Assembly: GCA_018881555.1 (NCBI GenBank) | Contig: JACAXG010000032.1 | Location: 694,837-758,836 of the forward strand | Direction: 5' to 3' | Origin: Amblyornis subalaris | Taxonomy: Eukaryota > Chordata > Aves > Passeriformes > Ptilonorhynchidae | Length of the DNA stretch: 64,000 nucleotides | In this document: positions 48,933 through 62,103 of the stretch, piece by piece | Layout: every line of letters starts with the position of its first letter | Numbering within the stretch: position 1 is the stretch's first letter | Position numbers and translations under genes: made by a program | Notes under the pieces: generated by a model | What the model saw: only the letters and a program-made list of their open reading frames with translations | Database searches by the model: none | Told to the model about the DNA's origin: nothing

Positions 48933-51417
48933 TGAGAATGGAAAGTTTTATCAGTGCCACATGTCTCTACATCCCTCCACCTCTAGACAGACAGCGAAGA
49001 GCACACAATTTCTGCAGCAAGTACCCCAGAGCAACATATAAGCTCCAGCAAAGCCCATTGATTGAGGGTAGGGTTTTTCAGGTATGGGGTGAAGGGGTTT
49101 TTTGGGTTATTTTTTTTGAGCAACTTCAGCCAAATCATCACTTGGATGGCTGCATGATGCCTTGCTCCTTTCCCTGGGTCACATCTGAGGGAGATGCTGC
49201 AGTCGGGTTTTACCTGATAAAATCAGAGCAGGTGATCCAGCTCACTGTACATACAGTAAAAGAAAGCTGCTAATAAAGATGTCTGACCTTGGGACAAAGT
49301 GTCTGAGATCCACAGTGGAGGGTGAAATAGCACTGGCAGTGAAGGTCCATCACATGATAAGCTAAATGTGACAGCAGACTAACAGAAAAATTAATTAGCA
49401 GCAGCTGAACTTTTATACATGACCCAGTTTCAGAGAAAAGAGCGAAAGTGTTTTCTTTAAGCAGCTTTCAACATCGCCAACTTCCTTGACACTTTGGGAT
49501 CTTTTGTGAAAAATGAGACANCAGATGCAGGGGATGGTAACGTGCCCCCAGTTCTCTGTCGGTTTTGATTCAAACCACTGCAGGATACACCCCAAAGCCC
49601 CATACTTTATAAGCACTAGGAAATATGCATTTGCTGGTGGAAATGTCATTTCTAATAGCAATGTGATAAATATGAACGGGAGCTGTGCTGAAAAATTATC
49701 CACTGAGGGCTTCCACAGTGCACAAGGCTTCATTTATCTGGGGTCTCCTGCTCCACTGTACAGCCCAGCCCACCAAAGTGCCCCTCCAGACCACCAAATC
49801 AAGGCAAGTAAATACCAGACATGGTTCACATAAGAACTTTTAAAACTCATTGATTGTTTCACACGAAAAAGGAAATCAGATTTCAGAAGTGCAAGACCTG
49901 TAAATGAAATGCATTTCTTTACACAGTTCACACTTAATTATGGCCNAAGATCAGATCTTGCATTTTTTGCCAAAGAGAAATCAGAGAACCCGAGCAGCAG
50001 CCAGAGGTATCGAGAAAGATAAGTGCAGTGTAATTGAGTGCTCATGTCAGTCTTGGAACTGGAATTTTGTTGAATGCTGCAACTGGACCTAAAATATAGC
50101 AGCGTGTCTTGCCTGTTTGCTATTTCTTTGCATAAACAAGTGAATTTCAGTGATAAGGAGAGATTCCAGATCTTTAGCTCTGGAAGCTGAGATATTCTAC
50201 ATATCTAGAGGTGAAGTAAACCTGAGGAAAATAAATGTGATTGTGAAACTTTCATTCATTGCTGATAAAGCCTTTATTTGCCACAGTTTCCATAACAGAA
50301 GAATAATTTTCTAGTCTCTTATTTATTTGCTAAAAGACTGGTAGCAGTTCCATCATTTTTATATGAACAACTTCATCCAATTTTGAGGGAATAAAAAACT
50401 AATTTTAAAAAATCCTTCATAAAATAAATGTATGAAACAACTGAAATAAAATGGCAAATAACAAGAGGATGTTGCTGATTTTTTACTGGAAAGTGTTTAC
50501 TTGAATCCCGTGGACACAGGCTGGAAGGCTGGGACTGCATAATATCAGAGCCAGCCAGGGAAGAAAAACTATTGATTCTTCACTATGTGGATTAATTTTG
50601 CAGCAGACAAAAGAGAGGCTTTTTTGCACCTTTTCATGAAGAAAAGGAGAGATTGGCACTTGCAGAACTACCAGTTCAGTGATCCTGGCACAAAACATTC
50701 ACAGATCTCACTCCTTGCAACACCACCTGGTCACAAGGGGGGACTTCAGGTGAGTTTTCCCCCAACACTGAANGGCCCCATGAAAGCTACGAGCTTTGCT
50801 TTGTTAATTCTTATCTAAAGTTACATCTCGCTTAGGAGAAACCTTTCCAGGTGTGCTTTTTGCCAAGCTGAGTACATTTCTGCACACACTTACTAAGTAT
50901 TGATAGCAATTTCAATAGCTAAGACCTTGATAAAAAATAAATACACCCTATCCAGCTCTGTATGCTGTAATCAACAATTTCATTTCCCAGAGGATTGCTA
51001 TGCACTGGTGTTTCCATCTCTGTGGTGCTTAGCTGAACCAAGACAGACTCAAAATCCATCTCAGTGCTGAGAGGGTGCTGTCCCCCTCACCCAACCTGCA
51101 AAAACCAGCCAGAGCAGCTTTCACTGCTCATTTACCTCCACCCCTTTCAGATATCANAGCTGAGTTGGTTCACCAGATCCAGACACAGGCATCTGAACCA
51201 TGGCATCCCAGTTTGCCTCATGTTGACAGCTCAGCAGGTTTGCCCTGTGCTGTTTCTTACTTCTTCAGGCACAGTGATCATGTTCAGTGTTGCCCACGAG
51301 CAGGATTGGGCTGGTTGACCCCGTGTGGGGGTAAGTTTGTCTTTTTATGAGATTTCTACCAAAACCGCTGCTGGAAGAGGCTGGAGTGAACTGGTTGAGG
51401 TTTTTAGCCTAAAGAAA
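48933..51417. other. Non-coding, no recognised gene
   Basis: No repeat recognised. Open frames reach about 131 codons on the + strand (48878-49273, beginning inside the SINE) without a known domain. Confidence 0.5.
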
Positions 51418-51535
51418 ATGACCTGATCTAGTGAGTGGCATCCCTGTCCAAGGCAGAGGGTTGGAACTAGATGATCTTTAAGGCCACTTCTAACCCAAAC
51501 CATTCTGTGGTTCTGTGGTTCTATGATTCTATGAA
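51418..51535 (+). mobile_element. CR1 LINE 3' tail with 8-bp repeats
   Basis: 'tgacctgatctagtgagtgg', 'catccctgtccaaggcagag', 'ggttggaactagatgatctt' and 'taacccaaaccattctgtgg', followed by the tail 'ttctgtggttctatgattct'. The 8-bp units (GTTCTGTG, GTTCTATG, ATTCTATG) are better kept than in most other copies here. Confidence 0.94.
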
Positions 51536-51688
51536 AAAGGGCTCTCAGTGCTTTCTTCCACCACAGAAAGGGTGTCCAGCTCTTCTCATATGCAAATGGT
51601 GTAAGGGAAAAATGCAACAGACACAAGTTNCAGCAGGGGAATTTCTGGCTTTATAAAAGGAAAATAAATTCTAAGTGATTAAGCACCA

Positions 51689-51862
51689 GGACAAGTTCCC
51701 AGAGAGATTGTGAATTGTTGGCCTTTGGAGATATTCAAAACTTGAAAGCAAGCAAATCCTTGAGAAAGCTAAATTCAAAGTTTGACCAGCTCTGAGCAGA
51801 GGGTTGAACTGGAGACCTGCAGAGGTCCCTTCCAGACCAACATATTCTGTGAATCTCTTCAT
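51689..51862 (+). mobile_element. CR1 LINE 3' fragment, different subfamily
   Basis: 'cccagagagattgtgaattg', 'cctttggagatattcaaaac', 'ctgagcagagggttgaactg', 'gagacctgcagaggtccctt' and 'attctgtgaatctct' follow the CR1 type whose ORF2 end reads 'ctggagatattcaaaac'. It lies 150 bases after another CR1 in the same direction but is a separate insertion. Confidence 0.85.
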
Positions 51863-53339
51863 TACTCTCTTCTGTATCCCAGAATTTAGTGACAACCCTG
51901 AAGAGTTGCCCTGATNGGGGAGAGGTGCATTCAGCTTTCAGCCAAGGTCATAAAGAAATAAACCTTCATAGGATGCTGCTTGCATCCTGCAGCTTCAAAC
52001 AAAGATCCTTATGCTGACTTACCTACATCCTATCACTTCTGTGCCATGAAGGACAGTACAGGCCATAACAGGAAGATTCAGATACAACTTCCACCCTCAT
52101 GTGGCACTTTTTTTAGGAGATGAAACATAAGAATATTACTCTTAACTTACACCAACACTGCAATCCTAATACATGAGGCNGTCCACGGAACGTGTGACAC
52201 ATTTTAATATATTTTAATATTTCACTGGTACACTCTCCCAGAATTTGACCATTTGCAACTGAGGCTAAATTCTAAGCCAAAGAATTTTTTTTTCATTCTT
52301 TCAATAGAATAATTTTTGATTAGCTGTTGGGACATTTTTTTAAGACATTTTACTATCCACAGCATCTTGTGTTAAATCATTCAGCGAAAGACACTGAATA
52401 AATAAAACATAGAATAACACATCACATCACAGAAATAGGTCTTGGTTTTGTTGAGCATTGCAGAGAAAGAATTCCCATCTACAGCAAGCACAACAGCTTC
52501 ATCAATACTTAAAAGCACTTGGACTTTTGATCAACTCACACGATTTTTTAAAGTTCAGTTGAAAAAAAAGAAAAAAGCCAATTAATTTCATTTCACCCAG
52601 AAGAAAGTGAAATATAATCCATGGAAATTAACACTGTAATATAACTGCTCCAGTTTTCCAACCCCTCTGGCACAGCTGTGTCTGTCTGGAAAATGTCAGA
52701 GTGGTCCAAAAACCCCAGGCAGGAGGAGTGCTCAGCTTGTCTTGATGCACATGACTGCACCGTAGNTTTCATAACACAGGCTGAAAATCTTGAACACAAC
52801 CCGGAAAAAAAGCAGATCTGGAAGGCACAGAACAAGTAGCACTAACCATTTTTTAATCCCAGCCCACATTTTCTACTACTTTCAGCTGATTTTCCTATTA
52901 TTATTTTTAATTACTCTTTTTCTTAATTCACAACTCAGGTTTTCAGGTCAGTTTGAAAGGAAATTGATAGCCCATAACTCTCAGGAGGCCCTGAGATGGT
53001 TAATATCCTTTTGTCACTAATGTCATTTCCGGAAGGGTGAGTGCCTCAGAAAATCCAACACTGGGAGACATCCAGTAAGTGGGATGCTACTGATGCCAAA
53101 AAGGGGTTTCAACCCATTCTTTCTATTAACCCTTTGTTAGGTAACACAGGACAACATCCTCTTGCTCCTCTGAGGGCACCTGCCAGGACCTCTTCCCTGG
53201 AGGTCGACACGTAGGCCCTTATTTGAAACAGGAAGCGATGATTGCCCTAAAATGTCTTTTGCTCTATCTCACTCCTCCAACACCTCACTTCCAGTTTCAC
53301 CATCATCTCCAGGAGTTTATGCAACTACTGCCAGCATCT
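51863..53339. other. Non-coding, no recognised gene
   Basis: AT-rich, with 'attttaatatattttaatat' near 52201. Open frames are under 85 codons. Nothing recognised. Confidence 0.5.
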
Positions 53340-53876
53340 GCTATGTCTCAAATCCTGGGTTCTGTTCTGGGCCCCTCATGACAAGAAAGACATTGAGGGG
53401 CTGGAGCATGTCCAGAGAAGGGAACGGAGCTGGGGAAGGGTCTGGAGCACAAGCCTGGTGAGGAGCAGCTGAGGGAGNTGGCGGGGCTCAGCCTGGAGAA
53501 AAGGAGGCTCAGGGGGGACCTTCTCACTCTCTACAACCACCTGACAGGAGGGTGGAGCCAGGCAGGGTTTGGTCTCTTCTCCCAGGTAACAAGCGATAGG
53601 ACAAGAGGAAACNGACTCANGTTGTGCCAGAGGGNGTTTAGATTGGATAACAGCAAAAAATTTCTATGCTGAAAGAGTTGTCAAGCATTGGACCAAACTG
53701 CCCAAGGAAGTGTTAGAATCACCATCCCTGGAAATCTCCCAAAACAAGGTGAATGTGGCACCTGAGGACAAGGTGACTGTTGAACACGCTTAATGGGTGG
53801 ATGGTTGGGTTAACGGTTGGACTCGATGATCTTAGAGGTCCTTTCCAACCTGAATGATTCTGTGACTCTGTGATCT
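53340..53876 (+). mobile_element. CR1 LINE, end of ORF2 plus 3' UTR
   Basis: Second long CR1 copy, closely similar to 24126-24707 through 'gacaagaaagacattgagg', 'gagcatgtccagagaaggga', 'acggagctggggaagggtct' and 'cagcctggagaaaaggagg'. The 3' UTR continues 'ggttaacggttggactcgat' and 'gatcttagaggtcctttcca', ending 'gaatgattctgtgactctgt'. Four single Ns (53478, 53613, 53620, 53635) fall inside it, probably from ambiguity between copies. Confidence 0.94.
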
Positions 53877-56800
53877 CTGCCTCCCTCTGCTTTGCCAGCA
53901 GATTTTGTGTGACAGTCAGCCCTGTGGGTGCCATTTCCATCACCTGGCACAGTCAGCCTGCTCTGACTGGTTTTGCTGGCTTGCAGATGTGGCTGTCAAG
54001 TGCACTTTGATGGTTGCCAAAGCCCCCATCACTTTGATACATGTATTGCTGCCATTAAGGCAAATAATGTCGGGTACCACCCTGGCCAGAAGCTTCTATG
54101 GGTTAAACAAGTCATAATAATTCATGACTCAGTTGTTTTTGTTCATCCAGCACATCTTTTCTCCCACTTCAGCAATAGCCGTTACTGATTTGGGCTGATT
54201 TTATTCTGAATATTATTAAATATTTGTGAGACCTGCTTCTTATCAGAACTCAGCTGCTGTTATAGTATCTTTGGAAATTTTATTTCATTTGTAAGCTATT
54301 TTCTATTGTTATTTTTCGAGGATTTTATCTCATTTTTGATGGATTTCCTTTCTTATCAGTGTGTAGTTCCGATTGATTTGCCAAGTCATACACAGAAAAC
54401 CATCAAAACTGAGGACTCTTTAAGATAAAATAATGAGATCATATTGATCAGAAATATTCGAAGCCAGAAAAGGCTGAACTGTTAAAAAATTGAGTGTAAC
54501 AAAACTGTCAAGTAAAAATATGTTTCTACCAAATTGAAATTAATTACAAAGCTGCAGATTCTCTTTGGAAGCTGCCAGTCATTTTCACTAAGTGAAGCAG
54601 CGCACAGGCACTTCCCAAGAAATAAGCATTTTTCCCTTCACAGTTCTGTTAGTCAGAAATGGATTTCATACATTGCTCAGGTGCAGTTTGATAAATGTGC
54701 TATTGCAGCAGCTAGCTGCTGAAGCAGCGGNGGCAGTGAGGCATAATGGGCAATATTCTACATCTATTTACACCTAATACTTTCCAAAGGATTTTTGGCT
54801 AAACACAGACTTTTGCAAAGCATTAGCACACAATTAACCCCCCTGAAATCAGCAGAATGTGTTTTTCTGCAAATAAAGCAAGGATTGTGAAGCAACAAAA
54901 CCCTGCAGAAGGAGGAAATTATGATTTCAGTTCGGTGGGTGTTTCCAAAAAGGAAAACAATTATATGAACAATATCACTGTGGAACTGAACACGTGGTTG
55001 TGTATTCCCATGTGTATGGGTCATTTAATCCACCCTACACTGTTATTAGTGGATTAGTAAAACAGCAAAGTGTCCAAACANGATCCTTCAGGGAACTGAA
55101 AAACCTGAGATTAAATGTTTGTTGCAGGACAAGTGAGTAAAGTAATAATGAAGAGGAATTATCTCCTGCAGTTGGAAGCTATGAAGTATGAATGAGNCCG
55201 GATTGAATAAGTGTGAATGGTGCTCTTTTATCTTACTGGAATCACCCTCTTTTCCAACCATGAGGTGGAATGACTATACTGAGGCAAACATGCACACAGC
55301 AAATAGAGTATTCCAAGCACGGTGCAGATCTATACACAAGAATGACTGATGATTGATGAATTTTCATTTTTAATTAGAATGAAAAATTCTGATGCTTTTG
55401 AAGGCGTTAGCAGCAGGGCAAAGCCAGAGGCATCCCTCTGCTTTAAATGGAGGATTTCCTCCTGAAAGCAGGAATTGAGGAAGGCAAAAACATCATGAAA
55501 GAGCTGAAGCCAGAAGCATTGCACACTTCAGTCAGAAAGCTCCAACTTCAAGGACTGTTGAGTCTCCCAGCACCTTGCAGGATCACACCCCCCGTGTTTG
55601 CCTGGAGGCTGCAGCACAGGCAGGGGTTTCAAAGAGAGAACTCTCTACACTTGCTTGGGCTTCTGGAAAAAAGAGAGTGGTTCAAACCGGGGGCAAATAT
55701 ACAGTGGTGGTCTCACTCTCAGTTCGCAGGGGCCGACCTTGGGTGTCTGTGGAGGGCAGACACAACTGTCCCTCAGGATAAATGATCCACTGAAAGCCAC
55801 AGGCACAGGTATGCCCTGGCAAGGCTGTCATCTCTGCAGGTAAACCTTATCTCCATGCCTCNTTTGGCTCTTAAATCATTTTATTTCAAATATATGTGAT
55901 GTCTGTGGTACTGACACTCAGCTGTTTGCTCTTGCCAGCCAGCACAGGTCTCTCTCTGCTACTGAGACTTCTACTGATTTCACTCTACTATTCTCAGTTT
56001 TCTCTCTTTCTGCCATGGAATAGTTGGTCTGTTATGTGAACACATTTAAAATCTTGGTTTCTAAAGGAAGTCACGAGGTTTAGAGTCTGATATCTTTATC
56101 CACCAACTTTCTTAAGGAAGACGTACACTCACTACTCTGTATTTCCCTGTATGCATTTATTTGAGAACCAAAACTAATGAGGTTCTACTGTCTCAGAGTT
56201 TCATCTCTTCTGACTCTAAGGAGCATCAGTGCTTTTGGAGGTGAGAGAGTTTTTTGACAAAGAATGTCTNCACCTATGTTATCTGGTTTAGAACAACAAA
56301 AAGAAAATCAATTTTCACACAAGCTGTAACTATGTGGCAGAACTCATCAGCTCTTCTGCAAACCCAGAGCCACCAGCCACCCAAACTACGTGCTTTGGGT
56401 AGAGTTTAAGCAGCCAGAGCTGTACAGAAAAGATGCTTCTGCATTCTCCCAGGAAAATACCTGAGCCATTACGGCCATTGCTAATAAGAGAACTGCAGAG
56501 CTAGTACCAAGAGCTTTCATTGTTTGATATCTTTAAGAACAGAATTGATTATGATACTGGAATATGATTCTTGATTAATTATATAGGATTATTACTTCTT
56601 CACACACTGAGATTCAGAAGAATTAAAGACCTCAGTGTAGGTTTATAGGGCTGTAACCAAGGATGATGTGGAGAAAAGAGAGCAATGGGTGCATAATTGC
56701 ACTGCCCCTAAGCACCCCTGGCATAAACGGCCCAGAAGAGATATTTGTACAGTCCTACCTCTGTTAATCTCAGTGGCTACCAAAGGGGTAGCTGTGCAGG

Positions 56801-59492
56801 ATGGGGATATCAACACCTCTGTGAGTGAACTGTCCCAGTGCTACTCCACCCTCTTGGAGAAATCCCTTTTTGAAATCCCTCCATCACCAATGGAGAGAGA
56901 CACAGCAATTCTCACTTCGAAGGTCTGTGACATAAAGTCTTTTGAGGGAGAGAAAGTCTTTTATGACTGTACTATCACCATGCCCCTCTGCAAAGTCCCT
57001 AACTTAGGCATTTGTTCTTTAGTACTTAGGAAGAATCTATTCTTTACTCTCTTCTATTCCTTACTCCCATGCTCCTCTCTGAAATGTCAATAAGAGATCA
57101 CCAAAAGCTCCCCAACAGGCATTTCGTGAGAGCAAGTGCAGGTTACGTACAGGGGGCGAGGTCCTGACTCATATCATTGCATCACAGCTCTGAGATTTCT
57201 AATCTGAATCAAGAGAACACAGCCCAGTATAGCCTGAACCCAAGAAAATTGCTCTTGAATAATTCATTTTTTCATAAGGAAAGTTTTTGAGATGTTTTTA
57301 GTTTTCTAGTATGCCCTGACATTTCTTCCAACTTATGTTTCGCTTTTTCATAAAGAAATTAATACTATGAACATCAGACCAATTCATAATTTAATCCTCC
57401 AGATTTATAGAAAATTTTGAATGGGATCCAGTGGAAAGATATCACATATACACATTCACTGTGTCTGTTTCTATTTGGGTTCGTAACTTTAAAAAAAGAG
57501 TCAACAACAAACCCTTCATTGGGGCACATGTGAATGTGAAGAGAGAATAGAAACTATTGTAATTCATTGTCATCTATATTTGATATGGTCTATACTAATA
57601 CTAAACCAGAGTGTAAAATTAAGCATTGATCTCTGGTCATTCAGCCCTCAGAAACTCCTGCTCTGAATGAAAATTGCGTTTCTGAGAAAACCTGTGCTGA
57701 AAACTTAATAATTTTTAACATCCTTTTCAACCTCCCTCGNGGAGAAGAAAGAATCAATGTCTATAATGGAAGAATATTTTTTATAATTTGAAAAGGACTT
57801 TTAATGGAAAGTCTCAGAAAAAAAAAAAAAAAAGTTGTGAGATTGTTTTCCCCCAGAGTGAAAAAAGGAGGGCAGAGGGATGGCGGCATCAGTTTGCTGT
57901 TCTATTTTTGTATGCAAAAGATATATATGTGTGTGCATACAATAGTCCATGTCTTACAACTTTTTGTTGAGAAAGTTCATTCATCCTTCAGCTTTGACAG
58001 GAAAATCAATTTGGTATCAGGTATACACCTTTTATAATTTCTTTGAAAAGCACCCACTTTTTTCCTGAATGTTTAAAATCGCAAAGCCTCTTCATTGTAA
58101 ATGCTTTGCAAAGGTTCTCAAGAGTCCAGCACATAAATTATGTGTCCAGTTCCCTTGCACACAGCATGGTCAGCCTGAGCAGCATTGAGTTTGCTTTGAG
58201 CCCTTCACTCCTTGTGACCATTAAATTCTTGCTGATGGGACCAGGATGGAACCTGCATACAGGAATTGTGCTGACTTGCATTCAAATGAATAATGAAGCA
58301 GAGTATTGATCTGTCTCCATCACTACTTATTTTTCAGCTTTTGCAATGAATAAGGAAAGGATCATATCAAGCTACACCCACAGTCCAAATCGCTAGAAAG
58401 GAATGGTTAGCCTGTAAACCAAGCAAATCAAGTCACCATGTAACCAAATAAAATATGTTCATGGAATTATGGATCATTTCTACACGAGAGAGGCAAATTA
58501 AAATTTCATTTAAAGTCTTAACTTTGACATTTTTGAAATCTTAGTCTCTTACTGAGTGTTCCTTGAACACAGCTGCATGTGCCTGAAGTTGCTCACATTT
58601 GATTTTCAGTCCCGAGTGTTTAAGATTGCAGGGTGCATCTGCAGTATCTGGAAACCAGATTTTTATTGTCATCACCTGATTTTCTCCCTGAAAATGGAGT
58701 AGCGAATGTTAGCTGTTTTTATTTTCCAGGTGCCCCATTTATTCTGTGCTGCAACAAACTGGCGGAGGGGAGGGGGAGGGGGTGCGATGCATCACCCATT
58801 AGAGCCAATGTGGAGCTCAGTGGGCAGAGCTGGAGCCCCTGGATCTTCCACATGAGCCTCTTTTGTGGGCTTCTTCAATCAGGGGTTTGAGCACTTTACG
58901 TGGAAGGTTTTGTCTGGTGCTCTATCTGCATCTCCATTTCTCGGCTAAAGGACATCAGCCTAAACTTTCCTATTTTACAGATTTTCCCTCTTTGCTTGTA
59001 TATTCTTTTCCTTCCCTCCACCCTTTCTCAGGAATAACAGAAGTCACCTATTCTGGCTTTGAGGACACCTGGGCAGAAGAACTCTGTATAAAGCTGATTT
59101 CTTNCTATCAAGGGCCAGAAACGGCAGTTCAGTCTTCAGGCTCACCTTTCCTACCGAGAATAAAAAGATCAAAAAATGCACCTGGGCAATGTGAGGTGTG
59201 ANGCAGACTTGTCAACGCGTGCTTGTCTGCTGGGAAAAGGGGCAACACCTGTAGCCTGGGCTGAGCACACATTTTGTGACAAATGATGGAGTTGCTCAAT
59301 TAATTTTCTTTTTTCTTCTCAGAAATGATTAAGAAAAAAAAAAAGAAAATAAATTCCCTAGACACGTTTTTTATTTGGCTTTGTCCAAAGATTATTGTGT
59401 TTGACAGAGTGGCTGACAACATCCAAAATTCACATGACATTGCTGAGAGGAGACAGGAGAGGTGAGCTGTTGTGTTGGAAAGGACAAGGTTC
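53877..59492. other. Non-coding, no recognised gene
   Basis: Frames up to 141 codons (56668-57093, + strand) show no known domain. 54170-54520 is a candidate conserved stretch. An A16 run lies at 57818-57833. A G-rich motif with four G tracts (two to five G each, single A spacers) lies at 58763-58782. Confidence 0.45.
57818..57833. repeat. A16 homopolymer
   Basis: Sixteen A in a row, with no recognised retroposon upstream. Confidence 0.85.
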
Positions 59493-59575
59493 TGCCCTTG
59501 GGTGACTTCAGTGAAGTCACCTCATTGCTCTGTACCTCAGTTTTCTCTGTTATTGAAGGGGATGACTCAGGGCTG
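59493..59575 (+). mobile_element. MIR-like SINE fragment
   Basis: 'gcccttgggtgacttcagtg' and 'aagtcacctcattgctctgt', then 'acctcagttttctctgttat' and 'gaaggggatgac', follow the MIR 3' half in order (in MIR: cttgggcaagtcact, ctctgtgcctcagttt, then aaaatggggataa). It is one of the clearest ancient core-SINE matches here, although it is recognised from memory. Confidence 0.6.
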
Positions 59576-60049
59576 ACCTTTGTATTGCACTTTTGAAGCT
59601 CTGTTGTAGTTCAGCCTCCTCTTCCCTCCTCATGAGAAAAGATTTCTCATATTACAAGAGGGAAGGTCTGGGAAGACCTCAAAGGAAGCTTCTCTACTAG
59701 CAGGAAATACAAGTTTTCCCACAAGAAAACCTTAAGTTCATAAGAAAACAGTATTTCAGTGCTTTAAACCCTTTCTTCANAATTATCAGAGAAAACTTCA
59801 AGGCCTTGGAAGTGCAAACAGTCCTCATCACTTTTATTTATGGACATTAAAAGTTCAGGTCATAAAGGGTGATGGTGGGAAGACTGTTATTATTTCCCTT
59901 TTATTNTTCAGAACAAACCAATCTGTGCTGAGAGGCACACAGTGACACTGGAAAGATGTNATGTAATGGAAATATGTCATCAAAAATGATGAATACATGT
60001 AATTAACTGCAGGAGTACACACCCGAGATTATGTAAATGTACAGATAAA
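59576..60049. other. Non-coding spacer
   Basis: Nothing recognised between the two MIR-like fragments. Confidence 0.5.
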
Positions 60050-60112
60050 GGCATCAGAGTGCTTGGGTTCAAATCCACCCTTCTGCCTAGCCTTACCCTG
60101 TGCTATTTCCAA
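60050..60112 (+). mobile_element. Possible MIR-like SINE fragment (B-box region)
   Basis: 'gtgcttgggttcaaatccac' and 'ccttctgcctagccttaccc' resemble the MIR region 'gcctgggttcgaatccc' then 'ggctctgcca'. The B-box-like GGTTCAAATCC is intact, but flanking stems do not pair as in a tRNA. Its order relative to the fragment at 59493 is wrong for a single element, so they are separate. Confidence 0.45.
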
Positions 60113-61794
60113 TGTCATAAGGATGATGAATGAAAAATTCCTAATGTGCTCAGAATANAAATATAAAAAAAAATCTGTCTTTAGAGTATAATGTTATTTC
60201 TTACAGTTAAGAGCCTGTATCTGNAATTCCCATCTTTTCAGAAAATTGGCTCGGTACTTAACTTACCCACATGCTAAAGACATTCTGAATTGTTCATACC
60301 TAAATATTGTGTCAGATGGCACCCAAGAGAAGGCTGCTCTGTCTGGAGGGCAACCAGAACTCTCCAGCACATCCCTTCTCTGAGAGAGAAATCTCGATTC
60401 TCTTCACATTACAGTGAGTGTCTAAACCCGGCAACATGCCTTCCTCGTCTGTGGCACATCCATCCAGCTGACAAATGACAAAAATACAGACAGATGAACC
60501 CTCTGCCCTGCTCAACAATGAGGGAGACCTGCAGCGTTCAATCAGCCACCCCAGCCTGAGTAAAACTGTGCTTTGCGAGATCCTTGCCACNGTTTTTCCC
60601 AGTTTGGCTTTCTTTAGACCAGGCTACCTTCGGCCTTTCTAGGATGATGTTTGCTAATCTGAAATCAATAGAACATCCCACTGAAGACTGATGGCAGTTC
60701 TGCACGAGTGTCACCTTTGTAGTTTTTCTAAAGCATTAGAAGAATGAGCTGTCCCCAAGCCAAATATGGAGAAATGGAGACAGGTTTCAAGCTGTGAACA
60801 CGAGTCAGGACAAAGCTGCTGGGAGCTTTGGGTGTAAATAACAGTTTTGGTGCTGAGTTAGACAGAGGTGGGAATTCTGCCAGGCTACTTCACAAACTGT
60901 CCTTTTGATTCAGGACCACCTGAACAGGACAATCTCTTCTCTCAAGAATTAATTGATTCATTTGTCCTTGCTTTTATTTGTCCAGGAAACAAAAATAACA
61001 CCAAGTCTTACAAGGTGACACAACAATACACGTGGGGGTAAAGCCTCTGCTGTAAAAAGCTTATAATTAATTTGACACCCTATTAAGGGGTAAGCAAAAG
61101 GAATGTACCCTCAACACTAAAGGACACACATCAGATGATGCAGGGGATAACATTGTTTGTATCATCCCTGTCACATCTATGGCAATAAGCAGTGATGTCC
61201 AAATCAGGGTTATGATTTCATTTTGTGATCAAGCAAACAGAAAGGGATATAAAAAAATTCCTCTGTAATACAGAAATCTCTGCAGTAATAACAAGAAACA
61301 CAGAAAAAGAGAGCCCCTGNACACTTCTGGTAGTATAAATGTTCACTTTTACAATTGAATAGCACCAATAACTACACGCTGGGGCCTGCANTCAGAATTT
61401 GTCCTGGTTTAGCTANCACTGCAGACATAACTCAATAAACCTCCCAAGGCTACCTGGAGGGTTAATTTGGGCAAATGACCATTCTCCATGTGCAGCTCTA
61501 CTCCTAATTCAGAAGATAAAGACTTTATTAGTATGAACATGTACAGACTGGTGTAAGAGTGANCAACAGAGGCCACGGCATGGCCATCTTTTGCAAATGT
61601 AGTCTGGGAGTCTTGGAGCGAGATGCACTCCTGAAATTCTTGGCCATGGGTCTGGCATTGGAGCAGAGGCACACACTTTGTTTTCTTCTGTCTTCTCTCC
61701 ACGTGCTAGGGGTTAACATGAGACAATTTTACAATTGTAAAGTAAATGACATTTTATTGATGAAAGTAGTTGCAGTATTAGAAGACCCAGGACC
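60113..61794. other. Non-coding, no recognised gene
   Basis: Open frames stay below 100 codons. No repeat family recognised. Confidence 0.5.
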
Positions 61795-62103
61795 TTATGG
61801 CAGCCTTCCAGTACCTAAAGGGGACCAACAAGATGGAGAGAGAATTTTGACAAGGGGAGATGGCTTTAAACCGAAAGGAGGCAGGTTTAGATTAGATATG
61901 AGGAAGAAATTCTTTACTGGAAGGGTGGTGAGGCCCTGGCAGAGGCTGCCCAGAGAAGCTGTGNATGCTCCATCCCTGGAAATGTTCAAGGCCAGGTTGG
62001 ATGGGGCTTGGAGCAATCTGGTCTAATGGAAGGTGTCCATGGCAGGGGATTGGAATGAGATAACCTCTAAAGTCCCTTCCAACCCAAACCATTCTGTGAC
62101 TCA
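61795..62103 (+). mobile_element. CR1 LINE 3' end
   Basis: Sense CR1 from 'cagccttccagtacctaaag' through 'ttgacaaggggagatggctt', 'gaggaagaaattctttactg', 'cccagagaagctgtg' and 'gttcaaggccaggttggatg' to 'accattctgtgactc'. It is related to the 18.0 kb copy. A 155-codon frame runs into it from upstream (61559-62026) and is a read-through artefact. Confidence 0.94.

Noticed and set aside
56668..57093. 141-codon + strand frame
   Set aside because: No domain, no convincing start context or splice sites; length is compatible with chance.
61559..62026. 155-codon open frame on the + strand
   Set aside because: The second half is CR1 3' sequence read in a non-coding frame. The first half shows no domain.
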